Of a stretch of DNA of 64,000 nt, positions 8,299 through 16,623 are shown piece by piece. The position numbers were made by a program, and so were the translations under genes. The DNA comes from Acidovorax sp. GBBC 1281 (GTDB lineage Bacteria; Pseudomonadota; Gammaproteobacteria; Burkholderiales; Burkholderiaceae_C). Positions within the stretch are counted from its first letter, which is position 1; the number at the start of each line of letters is the position of its first letter. Under the pieces are notes generated by a model, which saw nothing but the letters and a program-made list of their open reading frames with translations, made no database searches and was not told where the DNA came from. The stretch covers positions 1,561,001-1,625,000 of the forward strand of contig NZ_CP097269.1 in the NCBI RefSeq assembly GCF_028473645.1, written 5' to 3'.

Positions 8299-8781
8299 TT
8301 ACTTGGCGGCCACCGTCTCGGGCATGGCCGAGGAGTGGTGGTGGGCGATCAGCCACTGGCCGTTCACGCGCTCGTACACGTAGGTGTAGCGGGCCTTCAC
8401 GGTCTTGCCGTCCTTGAGGGTGAACGTGTAGGTGCCCACGTCCTGCGCCACGTTGCAGCCGATGCGGATCGTGCGGGTGTCGATCTTGCCTTGCGGTTCG
8501 GCCTTGAGGAACTTCACGAAGTAGTCGCGGATTTCCAGCGGCGTCGTGCGGGGCTGGTTGGACACGGTGGGCAGCAGCACGCCGTCCTGCGCGTAGTTCG
8601 CGGTGACCTTGTCCGGGTCCAGCGTGCGCAGCGAAGCGTTCCAGCGGTCGAACAGCGCGGAGATCTGCTTTTCGTCGGCAGGGAAGCAGACCGGCTCACC
8701 CTGACCCTGCGCGAAGGCCGGGGCGGAGACGGAGAACAGAGCCAGGGCAGCTGCGGAGAGGGCGGTGTGAAGCGTCTTCAT
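8299..8781 (-). CDS. Exported SnoaL-like (SgcJ/EcaC family) protein
   Basis: A 160-residue protein with a Sec signal (KTLHTALSAAALALFSVSAPAFAQ) and one NTF2-like cone domain. The helix EKQISALFDRWNASLRTLDPDKVTANYAQDGVLLPT and the closing strands YTYVYERVNGQWLIAHHHSSAMPE are characteristic of the SgcJ/EcaC branch. The internal ATG at 8781 was chosen over the longer frame to 8832 because AAGGA sits 7-11 bases upstream and the signal peptide begins there. The ligand and reaction are unknown. It is transcribed toward the iron-reduction operon and is separated from it by a palindrome. Confidence 0.8.
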   Translation of the reverse strand: MKTLHTALSAAALALFSVSAPAFAQGQGEPVCFPADEKQISALFDRWNASLRTLDPDKVTANYAQDGVLLPTVSNQPRTTPLEIRDYFVKFLKAEPQGKIDTRTIRIGCNVAQDVGTYTFTLKDGKTVKARYTYVYERVNGQWLIAHHHSSAMPETVAAK

Positions 8782-8949
8782 GGGGTCCTTTGAGAAAAGT
8801 GGGTCAAGCGCCGGCCTTCGCCGGCACTGCATCGCTCACTGCGATACAGGACCTATTCTTCAAGGCGTGCATGAACACGGCCGTTGCAGCCCCATGAAGT
8901 GCAGATGACGCAAAAATGAACCGCGGATGAACAGGCTTTCGCCCCCGTG

Positions 8950-9633
8950 TCACTCGGCCGCGGCGTCCAGCCGGTACCCGAAGCCGCGCACCGTTTTCAG
9001 AAGCGAGATGGCATGGCCTTCGTCGATTTTTGCGCGCAGCCGGCGCACATAGACATCGACCACATTCGTCAGCGGGTCCTCGTTGGTGCCCCATACATTG
9101 GAGAGGATGCGCTCGCGGCTGTACACCCGGCCGGGCGCGCTCATGAGCAGCTCCAGGAAGGCCAGCTCTTTCGCCGTCAGCGCGATGGGCTGGCCGGCGC
9201 GGCTGGCCTGCATGCGCTCCAGGTCGAGCACCAGATCGGCCACCTGCAGCGTGCTGGCGCGCTGGCGCTGCTCGCGCCCCCGGCGCATCAGCGCCTCGAT
9301 GCGGGCCAGCAGCTCTTCGAACGCGAAGGGCTTGGTGAGGTAGTCGTCGGCGCCCAGCCGCAGGCCGTTGACCTTGTCCTCGGTGTTGCTGAGTGCGCTG
9401 AGCATCAGCACCGGCACGTGGCGGCCTTCGGAGCGCAGCGTCTGGCACAGCTCCAGGCCGCTCAGGCCGGGCAGCATGAGGTCGAGCAGCAGCAGCCCGG
9501 GATCGCCGGTGCGCGCCAGGGCCAGGCCGTCCGGGCCGTTGCGCGCCAGCTCCACGCTGTAGCCTTCGGCCTTGAGGCCGCGCAGCAGGAAGTCCGCCAC
9601 GCGCGGATCGTCTTCGACCACCAGGATGTTCAT
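8950..9633 (-). CDS. OmpR-type response regulator
   Basis: Two-component response regulator of 227 residues. The receiver domain has acidic residues EDD near residue 8, the phosphoacceptor Asp51 (LLLLDLMLPGLSG) and Lys101 (YLTKPF). The C-terminal winged helix shows LTAKELAFLELLMSAPGRVYSRE and VVDVYVRRLRAKID, as in OmpR/PhoB/CusR regulators. Its start overlaps the stop of the upstream histidine kinase gene by 4 bases (ATGA), so the two are co-translated. The target is unknown; a divergent or neighbouring efflux or metal gene that would hint at the stimulus is not present. Confidence 0.9.
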   Translation of the reverse strand: MNILVVEDDPRVADFLLRGLKAEGYSVELARNGPDGLALARTGDPGLLLLDLMLPGLSGLELCQTLRSEGRHVPVLMLSALSNTEDKVNGLRLGADDYLTKPFAFEELLARIEALMRRGREQRQRASTLQVADLVLDLERMQASRAGQPIALTAKELAFLELLMSAPGRVYSRERILSNVWGTNEDPLTNVVDVYVRRLRAKIDEGHAISLLKTVRGFGYRLDAAAE

Positions 9634-11267
9634 GCGTTTTCCTCGGGGGACAGGGTTTCGGGGTGGCTGGCCGAAGGCACGGTGATCTGGACCACCGTGC
9701 CCACGCCGGGCTGGCTGTCGATGTCGATGCGGCCGTGGTGCGCGTGCACGATGGACTGCGCGATCGACAGCCCGATGCCGGTGCCGTCCGCGCGGTGCGC
9801 CCGCGCGCGCTGGCCGCGCACGAAGCGCTGGAACACGGCGGGCAGTTCCTCGGCCTCGATGCCGATGCCTTCGTCGCGCACCAGCACCTGGGCTTCGCCA
9901 TCGGGGCCGGGCTGGCAGCCCACGCGCACCGTGCCGCCGCGCTGCGAATAGCGCACTGCGTTGTCCAGCACGATCATCAGCGCCTGGCGCAGCCGGTCGG
10001 CATCGGCGTTCACCACCAGCGGGCCGCCGGGGGCGGGCGGCAGGGGCTCCACGGTCACGCCGTGCAGCCCGCCCAGCGCGGCGGCCTGCTCCGCCGCATC
10101 GGTGACCAGGGCCTGCAGGTCCAGGCGGCGCGGGCGGATCACCAACTGGTCCGCCTCGGTCCTGGCGATCAGCAGCAGGTCGTGGATCACCTTGGTGAGC
10201 TGATCGACGCCGCCCACGATGCGCTCCAGCGTCTGGCGGTATTCCTGCGCCGGCCGGTCGCCGCCGCGCATCGCGATCTCGGCCTCGCCCCGGATGGCCG
10301 TGGCGGGCGTGCGCAGTTCGTGGCCCAGATCGGCGAACAGCTGGCGCCGGCGCTGGTCCACGCGCTGCAGGGTTTCGTGCGCCACGCTCAGTTCGTGCGT
10401 GCGGGCCTCCACCGCATCCTCCAGTTCGCGGCGCGCCGCATCGGCATGGGCGCGGTGCTGCTGCAGCTCCTCCGCCATGGCATTGAAGTGCTGGGCGACG
10501 CGGTCGAATTCGTCCTTCGAGCCGGTGGCCACGCGGTGGTCCAGCGCACCGGCCTGCAGGGCCCGCGTGCCGGCGAGCAGGCGGTCCAGCGGGCGCTGCA
10601 GGCGGCGGTTCAGGTGCAGCGCCAGCAGGGCCGCCACGGCGAGGGTGACGATCACCAGCGTGATCGCCTGCTGGCGCAGCACGTCCAGCCCGCGCTCGGT
10701 GGCGGCGCGCGCCACCGGAACGGCGCTGCGCTGGCGCTCGATGGCGCCGTTGATGAGTTCGCGCAGGTCCAGGCCGCGCGCCATGTCGAACGTGGCGTTC
10801 AGCTCTTCCCACACCGCAGGGAAGTCGGCCCCGGGCTCCAGCGGCTGCAACTGCGCCAGGCGGGCCTCCACGGCCCGGATGTTGTCTTCCAGCAGCTCCG
10901 TCATGCCCACGAGCTGCGGCACCTCCTGGGGCATGGACATGCCCTCGCGGTGGGCCAGTTCGTTCCACAGGGCCAGGTCGCGGCGGGCCAGTTCCGCCAG
11001 GGCGGCCGCGCCTTCGTGCATGCGTTCGAGCAGCCGCTCGCGCACATCGGGCACGGCATTGGCGTTCATCAGGCGCTGGGTGGCCCACACGCGCAGCCGC
11101 TGCTTGTTGGCCGACAGGTCCAGCAACTCCGAGAGGATGTCGCTGGCCAGCCGGCTGTGCTGCGTGTAGTCGTTGACGCGGTGGGTGCCCCAGTACACGA
11201 ACGCGGCCTGGATGCATACCAGGGCCACGAGGGCGGCGAATGCCAGGGAGAGTCTTGCGCGGTACAT
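9630..11267 (-). CDS. Sensor histidine kinase
   Basis: Membrane kinase of 545 residues. It has a first helix near residues 6-27, a periplasmic sensor of about 170 residues, a second helix near 201-219, a HAMP segment (LQRPLDRLLAGTRALQAGALDHRV) and a HisKA box with phosphoacceptor His316 in FADLGHELRTPATAIRGE. The HATPase follows with the N box (VLDNAVRYSQ), DEGIGIE and GTGIGLSIAQ. The periplasmic part is helical and rich in Glu, Leu and Arg, with no small-molecule fold that I recognise. It is the partner of the response regulator overlapping its 3' end. The stimulus is not evident from sequence. Confidence 0.9.
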   Translation of the reverse strand: MYRARLSLAFAALVALVCIQAAFVYWGTHRVNDYTQHSRLASDILSELLDLSANKQRLRVWATQRLMNANAVPDVRERLLERMHEGAAALAELARRDLALWNELAHREGMSMPQEVPQLVGMTELLEDNIRAVEARLAQLQPLEPGADFPAVWEELNATFDMARGLDLRELINGAIERQRSAVPVARAATERGLDVLRQQAITLVIVTLAVAALLALHLNRRLQRPLDRLLAGTRALQAGALDHRVATGSKDEFDRVAQHFNAMAEELQQHRAHADAARRELEDAVEARTHELSVAHETLQRVDQRRRQLFADLGHELRTPATAIRGEAEIAMRGGDRPAQEYRQTLERIVGGVDQLTKVIHDLLLIARTEADQLVIRPRRLDLQALVTDAAEQAAALGGLHGVTVEPLPPAPGGPLVVNADADRLRQALMIVLDNAVRYSQRGGTVRVGCQPGPDGEAQVLVRDEGIGIEAEELPAVFQRFVRGQRARAHRADGTGIGLSIAQSIVHAHHGRIDIDSQPGVGTVVQITVPSASHPETLSPEENA

Positions 11268-11364
11268 GGTGCCGTCGGAGTGCGATGGGCTTGAATTATG
11301 TGCCTGTCCGGCGCCCCCGCGGCCGTTGCCCGGGCCTGGCAGGCGTGCCCAGGGCTGTGAATCG

Positions 11365-11396
11365 TTTTGCTATCAAAATATAGCTAAATGACCAAT
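11365..11396 (+). repeat. Partial copy of intergenic GCTAT...ATAGC repeat
   Basis: Contains the inverted repeat GCTAT-6-ATAGC (11369-11384) preceded by TTTT, which is the left end of the 61-base element found whole at 16386, 32768 and 35423. Only the left third is recognisable here. It lies between the start of the kinase gene and the 3' end of the LysR gene. Confidence 0.5.
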
Positions 11397-11415
11397 CAAT
11401 CCGCCGGCATGAAGG

Positions 11416-12369
11416 CTATCGGGGCGCAATGGCATGGCTGCCGGCCAGTGTCCACAGCGATTCGGCCACCTGCGACATTTCGGCGCGCTGGCGGTACAGG
11501 CGGATCTCCACCGGCACGTTCCAGTCCTGCCCGCCGGCCGCCACGAGCGTTCCGGACCGCAGCTCGTCGGCGATGAGGCTGTGGGGCAGCCATGCGACGC
11601 CGCGGCCCTCCAGCGCCATGGTCTTGAGCAGCACCGCGTGGTGCGCGGTGAACACCACCGCCACGCCTCCCGGCACCGCCGACTCCCCGCCATCGCCGTA
11701 CACGCCGCGCATGCGCGCCCGCATGATGCGGCCCAGGCCCGAGGCGTCGCTGTAGGCCAGCAGGGGCAGCGGGGCGCCGTCCCGGCCGATGGCGTGCAGC
11801 GGCCCGCCGTCGGGGCCCGCCGCGCTCACCGGCTGCAGCACGTCGTCCGACAGCCGCTGCATGGGGTACTGTGCCTCGTCCAGGCGCCCGGGCGCTTCGG
11901 CATGGCCGTGGCACAGCACGAACTGCACGCGCCGCTGCAGCGCCAGGTCTTCGCACGCGCGGGAGCTGTCCGACATGGTCTGGATGGGCCCCAGGCGCAG
12001 CTGCGCCTCCAGCTGGCCCAGCCAGCGCGGAAAGAAGGTGAGGGAGAGCACGTGCGTGGCCGCGAAGCGCAGGCTGGCGGCGGCCGTGTCGTGCGCGGCG
12101 CGCGCCTTAATGCGCGCGGCCTCCAGGTTGGCCAGCAGGGTTTCCATCAGGGGCAGAAAGCGCTGCCCCGCCGCCGTGAGGGCGGCCGGGTGCGCGCTGC
12201 GGTCGAACAGCTCCACGCCCACCCATTCCTCCAGCGCGCGGATGTGGCGGCTGAACGCGGGCTGGGCGATGGCCCGGGCCTCGGCGGCGCGCGAGAAATT
12301 GCCGCACTCGGCCAGGGCCAGGAAGTCTTCCAGCCATTCGAGATCGAGGGGGCGGTTGCCAGGTCCCAT
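11416..12369 (-). CDS. LysR-family transcriptional regulator
   Basis: A 317-residue LTTR. The N-terminal winged HTH is LEWLEDFLALAECGNFSRAAEARAIAQPAFSRHIRALEEWVGVELFDRS, followed by a linker helix and a periplasmic-binding-type effector domain. The ATG at 12369 gives the usual short lead to the HTH; the frame stays open to 12495 but would add a non-conserved tail that overlaps the next gene. It is divergent from a DHDPS-like gene, with 115 bases between the starts. It therefore probably controls that operon in response to its substrate or an intermediate. Confidence 0.9.
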   Translation of the reverse strand: MGPGNRPLDLEWLEDFLALAECGNFSRAAEARAIAQPAFSRHIRALEEWVGVELFDRSAHPAALTAAGQRFLPLMETLLANLEAARIKARAAHDTAAASLRFAATHVLSLTFFPRWLGQLEAQLRLGPIQTMSDSSRACEDLALQRRVQFVLCHGHAEAPGRLDEAQYPMQRLSDDVLQPVSAAGPDGGPLHAIGRDGAPLPLLAYSDASGLGRIMRARMRGVYGDGGESAVPGGVAVVFTAHHAVLLKTMALEGRGVAWLPHSLIADELRSGTLVAAGGQDWNVPVEIRLYRQRAEMSQVAESLWTLAGSHAIAPR

Positions 12370-12484
12370 GGGCGTCGTGTTCCGTGCAGATAGATGTATG
12401 CGATTCGGGTATTGGACGGTGCGGGGCCGTCGCCGGAAGATCCGCTGCGTTGTCGTTCCCCTGCACCCATAACGGAGACTTTGA
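12370..12484. promoter_or_regulatory. Divergent control region, LysR gene / DHDPS-like operon
   Basis: This 115-base gap holds both promoters. The AT-rich segment around 12388-12415 has a GTAT...GTAT/ATAC-like dyad with a T-N11-A flavour, as expected of a LysR site, but the match is loose. CGGAG at 12474-12478 is the ribosome-binding site of the plus-strand gene. Confidence 0.4.
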
Positions 12485-13423
12485 ATGCCTTCCATCGCGA
12501 ATTATCGCGGGATCATCCCCGCCATCTCGTGCCCCTTCACCCCCGACCACCGCATCGACGAGCCCGCCCTGCGCAAGCTCGCCGCCTGGCTGGCCGGCCA
12601 CGAGGGCGTGGTGGCCATCATGACCAACGGGCACACCGGCGAGGTGTTTTCCCTCACCCCCGCCGAGCGCGCCGAGGTCACCCGCATCGTGGCCGACGAA
12701 CTGAAGGGCCGCACGCCCGTCATCTCCTCCATCGTCTGCGAGGGCCTGGCCGAGGCCGCCGAACATGCCCGCGCCGCCCAGGCTGCCGGCGCCGTGGCGC
12801 TGGATGTCATGCCGCCCCACCACTGGCTGCGATTCGGCTTCACGCCGGGCCATGCGCTGCAGTATTTCGAGGCCATCCACCGGGCCGCGCCGGGCCTGGA
12901 CCTGGTGTGCCACGTGTACCCGGCGTGGACGCGCGCCTCGTACTCGTCGCAACTGCTGGCCGAACTCGCCCGGCTGCCCTACCTGCAGGCCTTCAAGGTG
13001 GGCCAGCGCGACATGAACAAGTACGCCCGCGACATCCAGGCGATCCGCGAGGCCGACGCCTCCAAGGCCATCCTCACCTGCCACGACGAATACCTGCTGG
13101 CCTCGATGGTGCAGGGCGTCGATGGCGCGCTGGTGGGCTTCGCCACCTTCATCCCGCAGCTCATCATCGACCTGTGGAACGCGGTGAAGGCCGGCGATCT
13201 GAAGAAGGCCATGGCCGTGCAGGCCGTCATCACGCCGCTCAAGGACGCGGTGTACGGCGGCGGCGAGCCCACGGGCGAGGCCCATGCGCGCATGAAGGGC
13301 GGCATGTACCTGGCCGGCGTGATCGACGACGCCACCGTGCGCCCGCCCACCGAGGCGCCCAACGCCCAGGAGGTCGAGGCCCTGCGCGCCGCCGTACGGC
13401 AGGCGGGCCTGCTGCAGCGCTGA
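12485..13423 (+). CDS. Dihydrodipicolinate synthase/N-acetylneuraminate lyase family enzyme
   Basis: Class I aldolase/lyase of 312 residues with a TIM barrel and a Schiff-base lysine. Tyr145 (CHVYPAW) and Lys171 (LQAFKVGQRD) sit where the family's catalytic Tyr and Lys do. The pyruvate-binding GTTGE loop reads GHTGE (residues 49-53), so binding of the keto acid may differ from DapA. It is the first gene of an operon with a Bug protein, an SDR and D-tartrate dehydratase, which argues for a catabolic role (aldol cleavage, dehydration or decarboxylation of a sugar-acid-derived intermediate) and not for lysine synthesis. The exact reaction is unknown. Confidence 0.85.
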   Translation: MPSIANYRGIIPAISCPFTPDHRIDEPALRKLAAWLAGHEGVVAIMTNGHTGEVFSLTPAERAEVTRIVADELKGRTPVISSIVCEGLAEAAEHARAAQAAGAVALDVMPPHHWLRFGFTPGHALQYFEAIHRAAPGLDLVCHVYPAWTRASYSSQLLAELARLPYLQAFKVGQRDMNKYARDIQAIREADASKAILTCHDEYLLASMVQGVDGALVGFATFIPQLIIDLWNAVKAGDLKKAMAVQAVITPLKDAVYGGGEPTGEAHARMKGGMYLAGVIDDATVRPPTEAPNAQEVEALRAAVRQAGLLQR

Positions 13424-13505
13424 TCTGCGGGTGCCATGACAAGACGGGCCGCACCGCACGGCCCGCACCGGACATTCGCGACCCCATAAAGACAGGAGAC
13501 AAGCC

Positions 13506-14471
13506 ATGCAACGCAAGCCATTCCTCCGCGCCGTCCTCGGCGCCCTCGCGCTCACTGCCGCTGCCAGCGGCTTCGCGCAGACCTACCCGAACAAGCCGGT
13601 GCGCGTGGTGATCCCGTTCCCGCCGGGCGGCACGCTGGATGCCGTGGGCCGCATGCTGGCGCAAAAGCTCGGCGAGCAGACCGGGCAGAGCTTCGTGATC
13701 GACAACAAGCCCGGCGGCAGCGGCGTGATCGGCGGCGACGCGGTCGCCAAGGCCGCGGCGGACGGCTACACGCTGCTGTTCAGCGCCTCCACCTTCACGA
13801 CCGCGCCGATGACACTCAAGTCGGTGCCGTTCAGCGTCACGCAGGACTTCGCACCCGTGGCGCTGGTGGCCAAGGCGCCCCTGTCGGTGGCGGTCAACAA
13901 GGACCTGCCGGTGACCGACATCAAATCCCTGCTGGGCTACGCCAAGAGCCACCCGGGCAAGATGACCTTCGCCGTGGGCTCCATCGGCTCGGCGGGGCAT
14001 CTCTCGACCGAGCTGCTGAAACGGGCCGGCAAGATCGACTACCTCATCGTGCCCTACAAGGGCACGGCGCCGGCCTTCCAGGACCTGATCGGCGGGCAGA
14101 TCGACGGCTTCATCGACCCCATCCTCGGCTCGCTCCAGTACCACAAGAGCGGCATGCTGAAGGTGGTGGCCGTGACCTCCGCCCAGCGCGTGCCCAACCT
14201 GCCCGATGTGCCCACGGTGGCCGAGACCATTCCTGGCTTCGAGTTCTACAGCTGGTACGGCCTGTGGGCCCCGGCCAAGACGCCGCCCGCGCTGGTGCAG
14301 CGCCTGAACGCCGAGGTGAACAAGGCCCTGGCCGGCGACATGGCCCAGAAGCTCAAGGACCAGGGGCTGCTCGTCACGCCGGGCAGCGTGGACGACTTCG
14401 CCAAGTTCCAGCGCGCCGACATGGAGCGCTCCCAGAAGATCGTGACCGAGGGCAACATCCGTGCGGAATGA
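13506..14471 (+). CDS. Bug-family periplasmic binding protein
   Basis: Orphan tripartite-tricarboxylate-type binding protein of 321 residues with a Sec signal (LRAVLGALALTAAASGFAQT). Bug motifs are KPVRVVIPFPPGGTLDAVGRMLAQKL, DNKPGGSGVIGGDAVAKAAADGYTL and the C-terminal hinge YGLWAPAKTPPALVQRLN. AGGAG at 13494-13498 supports the ATG. It lies 82 bases after the DHDPS-like gene and overlaps the SDR gene that follows. In this operon it would bind the carboxylate that the dehydratase and aldolase process, for example tartrate or a related hydroxy-diacid (inference). Confidence 0.9.
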   Translation: MQRKPFLRAVLGALALTAAASGFAQTYPNKPVRVVIPFPPGGTLDAVGRMLAQKLGEQTGQSFVIDNKPGGSGVIGGDAVAKAAADGYTLLFSASTFTTAPMTLKSVPFSVTQDFAPVALVAKAPLSVAVNKDLPVTDIKSLLGYAKSHPGKMTFAVGSIGSAGHLSTELLKRAGKIDYLIVPYKGTAPAFQDLIGGQIDGFIDPILGSLQYHKSGMLKVVAVTSAQRVPNLPDVPTVAETIPGFEFYSWYGLWAPAKTPPALVQRLNAEVNKALAGDMAQKLKDQGLLVTPGSVDDFAKFQRADMERSQKIVTEGNIRAE

Positions 14472-15174
14472 CGGCACGCTGCCCACAGGCGCCCATGCCG
14501 CCGTCACCGGCAGCAGCAGCGGCATCGGCCGCGCCATCGCCGAGTCGCTGCTGGCCGCGGGCTGGCAGGTGAGCGGGCTGGACGTGGCCACGCCGGCCAT
14601 CGAACATGCCGCGTTCACGCCCGTGGCCGTCGATCTGACCGATGGCGAAGACATCGCCCGTGCCGCCGCGGGGCTGCAGGCCGTCCAGGCCCTGGTGCAT
14701 GCCGCGGGTGTGCTGCGCGTGGGCCCGCTGGGCCAACTGGACCACGCAGGCGGCGGGTTGATGTGGCGCCTGCACGTCGATGCCGCCACGCGCCTGGCCG
14801 ATGCCATCGTGCCCGCCATGGCCGCACGTGGGAACGGCCGGGTGGTGTTCATCGGCAGCCGCGTGGCGCAGGGCATGCCCGGGCGCGGCCAGTACGCGGC
14901 CACCAAGGCGGCGCTGGTCGCGCTGGCGCGCAGCTGGGCGGCCGAAGTGGCGGGGCAGGGCGTGACGGTGAACGTCGTCTCGCCCGCAGCCACCGCCACC
15001 GGCATGCTGAACGACCCCGCCCGCGCCGGCAGCGCACCGCGCCTGCCGCCCATCGGCCGCCTCATCGAGCCCGGCGAGATCGCCGCGCTCGTGGGCTACC
15101 TGCTGTCGCCGCCGGCGGCGGCCATCACGGGGCAGGACATCGCCATCTGCGGGGGCTCCTCGCTCGCCCGCTGA
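14461..15174 (+). CDS. Short-chain dehydrogenase/reductase
   Basis: NAD(P)-dependent oxidoreductase of 237 residues. The Rossmann glycine motif TGSSSGIG is at 16-23, the catalytic Ser133 is in VVFIGSRVA, and Tyr145 and Lys149 form the YxxxK of GQYAATKAAL. The segment LVHAAGVLRVGPLG replaces the usual NNAG by HAAG. The start is a GTG at 14461, overlapping the Bug gene by 11 bases, so translation is probably coupled; no ATG is available before the glycine motif. It may oxidise a hydroxy acid to feed the neighbouring lyase or dehydratase. The substrate is unknown. Confidence 0.86.
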   Translation: MRNDGTLPTGAHAAVTGSSSGIGRAIAESLLAAGWQVSGLDVATPAIEHAAFTPVAVDLTDGEDIARAAAGLQAVQALVHAAGVLRVGPLGQLDHAGGGLMWRLHVDAATRLADAIVPAMAARGNGRVVFIGSRVAQGMPGRGQYAATKAALVALARSWAAEVAGQGVTVNVVSPAATATGMLNDPARAGSAPRLPPIGRLIEPGEIAALVGYLLSPPAAAITGQDIAICGGSSLAR

Positions 15175-15202
15175 TCCTTCTTTTTTCAACCACCCAAGCA
15201 CC

Positions 15203-16369
15203 ATGAAAATCGTCGATATCGTCGAATCCACCCGGCCCATCAAATCCGACATCCGCAACGCCTACATCGACTTTTCGAAGATGACCCTGAGCCTGGTGGC
15301 CGTCGTGACCGACGTGGTCCGCGACGGCAAGCCGGTGATCGGCTACGGCTTCAACTCCAACGGCCGCTACGGCCAGGGCGCGCTGATGCGCGACCGCTTC
15401 ATCCCCCGCGTGCTCGAAGCCGACCCCGCCACGCTGGTGGACGGCACCGGCGAGAACCTCGATCCGCACAAGGTCTGGGCCCGCATGATGATCAACGAAA
15501 AGCCCGGCGGCCACGGCGAGCGCTCGGTGGCCGTTGGCACCATCGACATGGCCGTGTGGGACGCGGTGGCCAAGATCGCCGGCCAGCCGCTCTACCAGCT
15601 GCTGGCCGAACGCTACGGCAACGGCACGCCCGACCCGCGCGTCTTCGTGTATGCCGCCGGCGGCTACTACTACCCCGGCAAGGGGCTGGACGGCCTCCGC
15701 AAGGAAATGGAGAGCTATCTGGCGCGTGGCTATTCGGTGGTCAAGATGAAGATCGGCGGAGCCTCGCTGGCCGACGACTGCGAGCGCATCGAGTCGGTTC
15801 TCAAGATCCTCGGCCCGGGCCAGCAGCTGGCGGTGGATGCCAATGGCCGGTTCGACCTGCCGACCGCCATCGACTACGGCCGCGCCCTGTCGCAGTACCC
15901 GCTGTTCTGGTACGAAGAGGCCGGCGACCCGCTCGACTACGAACTGCAGGCCAGGCTGGGCGAGGTGTACCAAGGCCCCATGGCCACGGGCGAGAACCTG
16001 TTTTCGATGCAGGACGCGCGCAACCTCATCCGCCACGGCGGCATGCACAAGGACCGCGACTGGCTGCAGTTCGACTGCGCTTTGAGCTACGGGCTGGTGG
16101 AATACCTGCGCACGCTGGACATGCTCAAGGACCATGGCTGGTCCCCCAGCCGCTGCATCCCCCACGGCGGCCACCAGATGTCGCTGGCCATCGCCGCGGG
16201 CCTGGGCCTGGGCGGCAACGAAAGCTACCCCGACCTGTTCCAGCCCTATGGCGGCTTCCCGGACGGCGTGAAGGTCGAAAACGGTTACGTCACGTTGCCA
16301 CCGTTGCCAGGCATCGGGTTAGAGGGAAAGTCCGACCTGATCGCGGAGATGCGGGCCCTGGCTTCCTGA
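15203..16369 (+). CDS. D(-)-tartrate dehydratase (enolase superfamily)
   Basis: Mandelate racemase subgroup enzyme of 388 residues. From memory it closely resembles the characterised D-tartrate dehydratase of Bradyrhizobium japonicum along its length, including NAYIDFSKMT, GFNSNGRYGQG, NEKPGGHGERSVAVGTIDMAVWD and YAAGGYYYPGKGL. Catalytic candidates are Lys181 and Lys183 (KMK), metal ligands Asp212, Glu239 and Glu264, and His321 (IPHGGHQ), each at the position expected with a one-residue offset. It would dehydrate D-tartrate to oxaloacetate via the enol. The upstream SDR, Bug and DHDPS-like genes make up a probable hydroxy-diacid utilisation operon. Confidence 0.87.
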   Translation: MKIVDIVESTRPIKSDIRNAYIDFSKMTLSLVAVVTDVVRDGKPVIGYGFNSNGRYGQGALMRDRFIPRVLEADPATLVDGTGENLDPHKVWARMMINEKPGGHGERSVAVGTIDMAVWDAVAKIAGQPLYQLLAERYGNGTPDPRVFVYAAGGYYYPGKGLDGLRKEMESYLARGYSVVKMKIGGASLADDCERIESVLKILGPGQQLAVDANGRFDLPTAIDYGRALSQYPLFWYEEAGDPLDYELQARLGEVYQGPMATGENLFSMQDARNLIRHGGMHKDRDWLQFDCALSYGLVEYLRTLDMLKDHGWSPSRCIPHGGHQMSLAIAAGLGLGGNESYPDLFQPYGGFPDGVKVENGYVTLPPLPGIGLEGKSDLIAEMRALAS

Positions 16370-16385
16370 GAATATGGCGGAGCGT

Positions 16386-16446
16386 TTTGCTATAAAAATA
16401 TGAGCAATATGCCCTAGTAAGATATGTGCTGCAGGCCTTTTTGACC
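16386..16446 (+). repeat. 61-base intergenic repeat, copy B
   Basis: Starts TTTGCTAT and ends GGCCTTTTTGACC. It aligns without gaps to the minus strand of 35423-35483 (39 of 61 identical by eye) and shares ATGCCCTAGT with the copy at 32768. It lies 16 bases after the tartrate dehydratase stop in an otherwise empty gap of 254 bases. Confidence 0.6.
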
Positions 16447-16623
16447 AGAACCGTTGCCCTGGCGGCATCGCTCCGACGCCCGGCCTCGCCCTGCGAGGCC
16501 GGGCGTTTGCCATGGGGGTGGCGCGGGGCGTGCGGGGGGCCTTATGCTGGCCGGGGCCCTGTGATGGGTCGGCATTTGCTTGTATCGTCGGTTTTCTCGT
16601 GTCCTTCGTGCTCATCCATCCCC

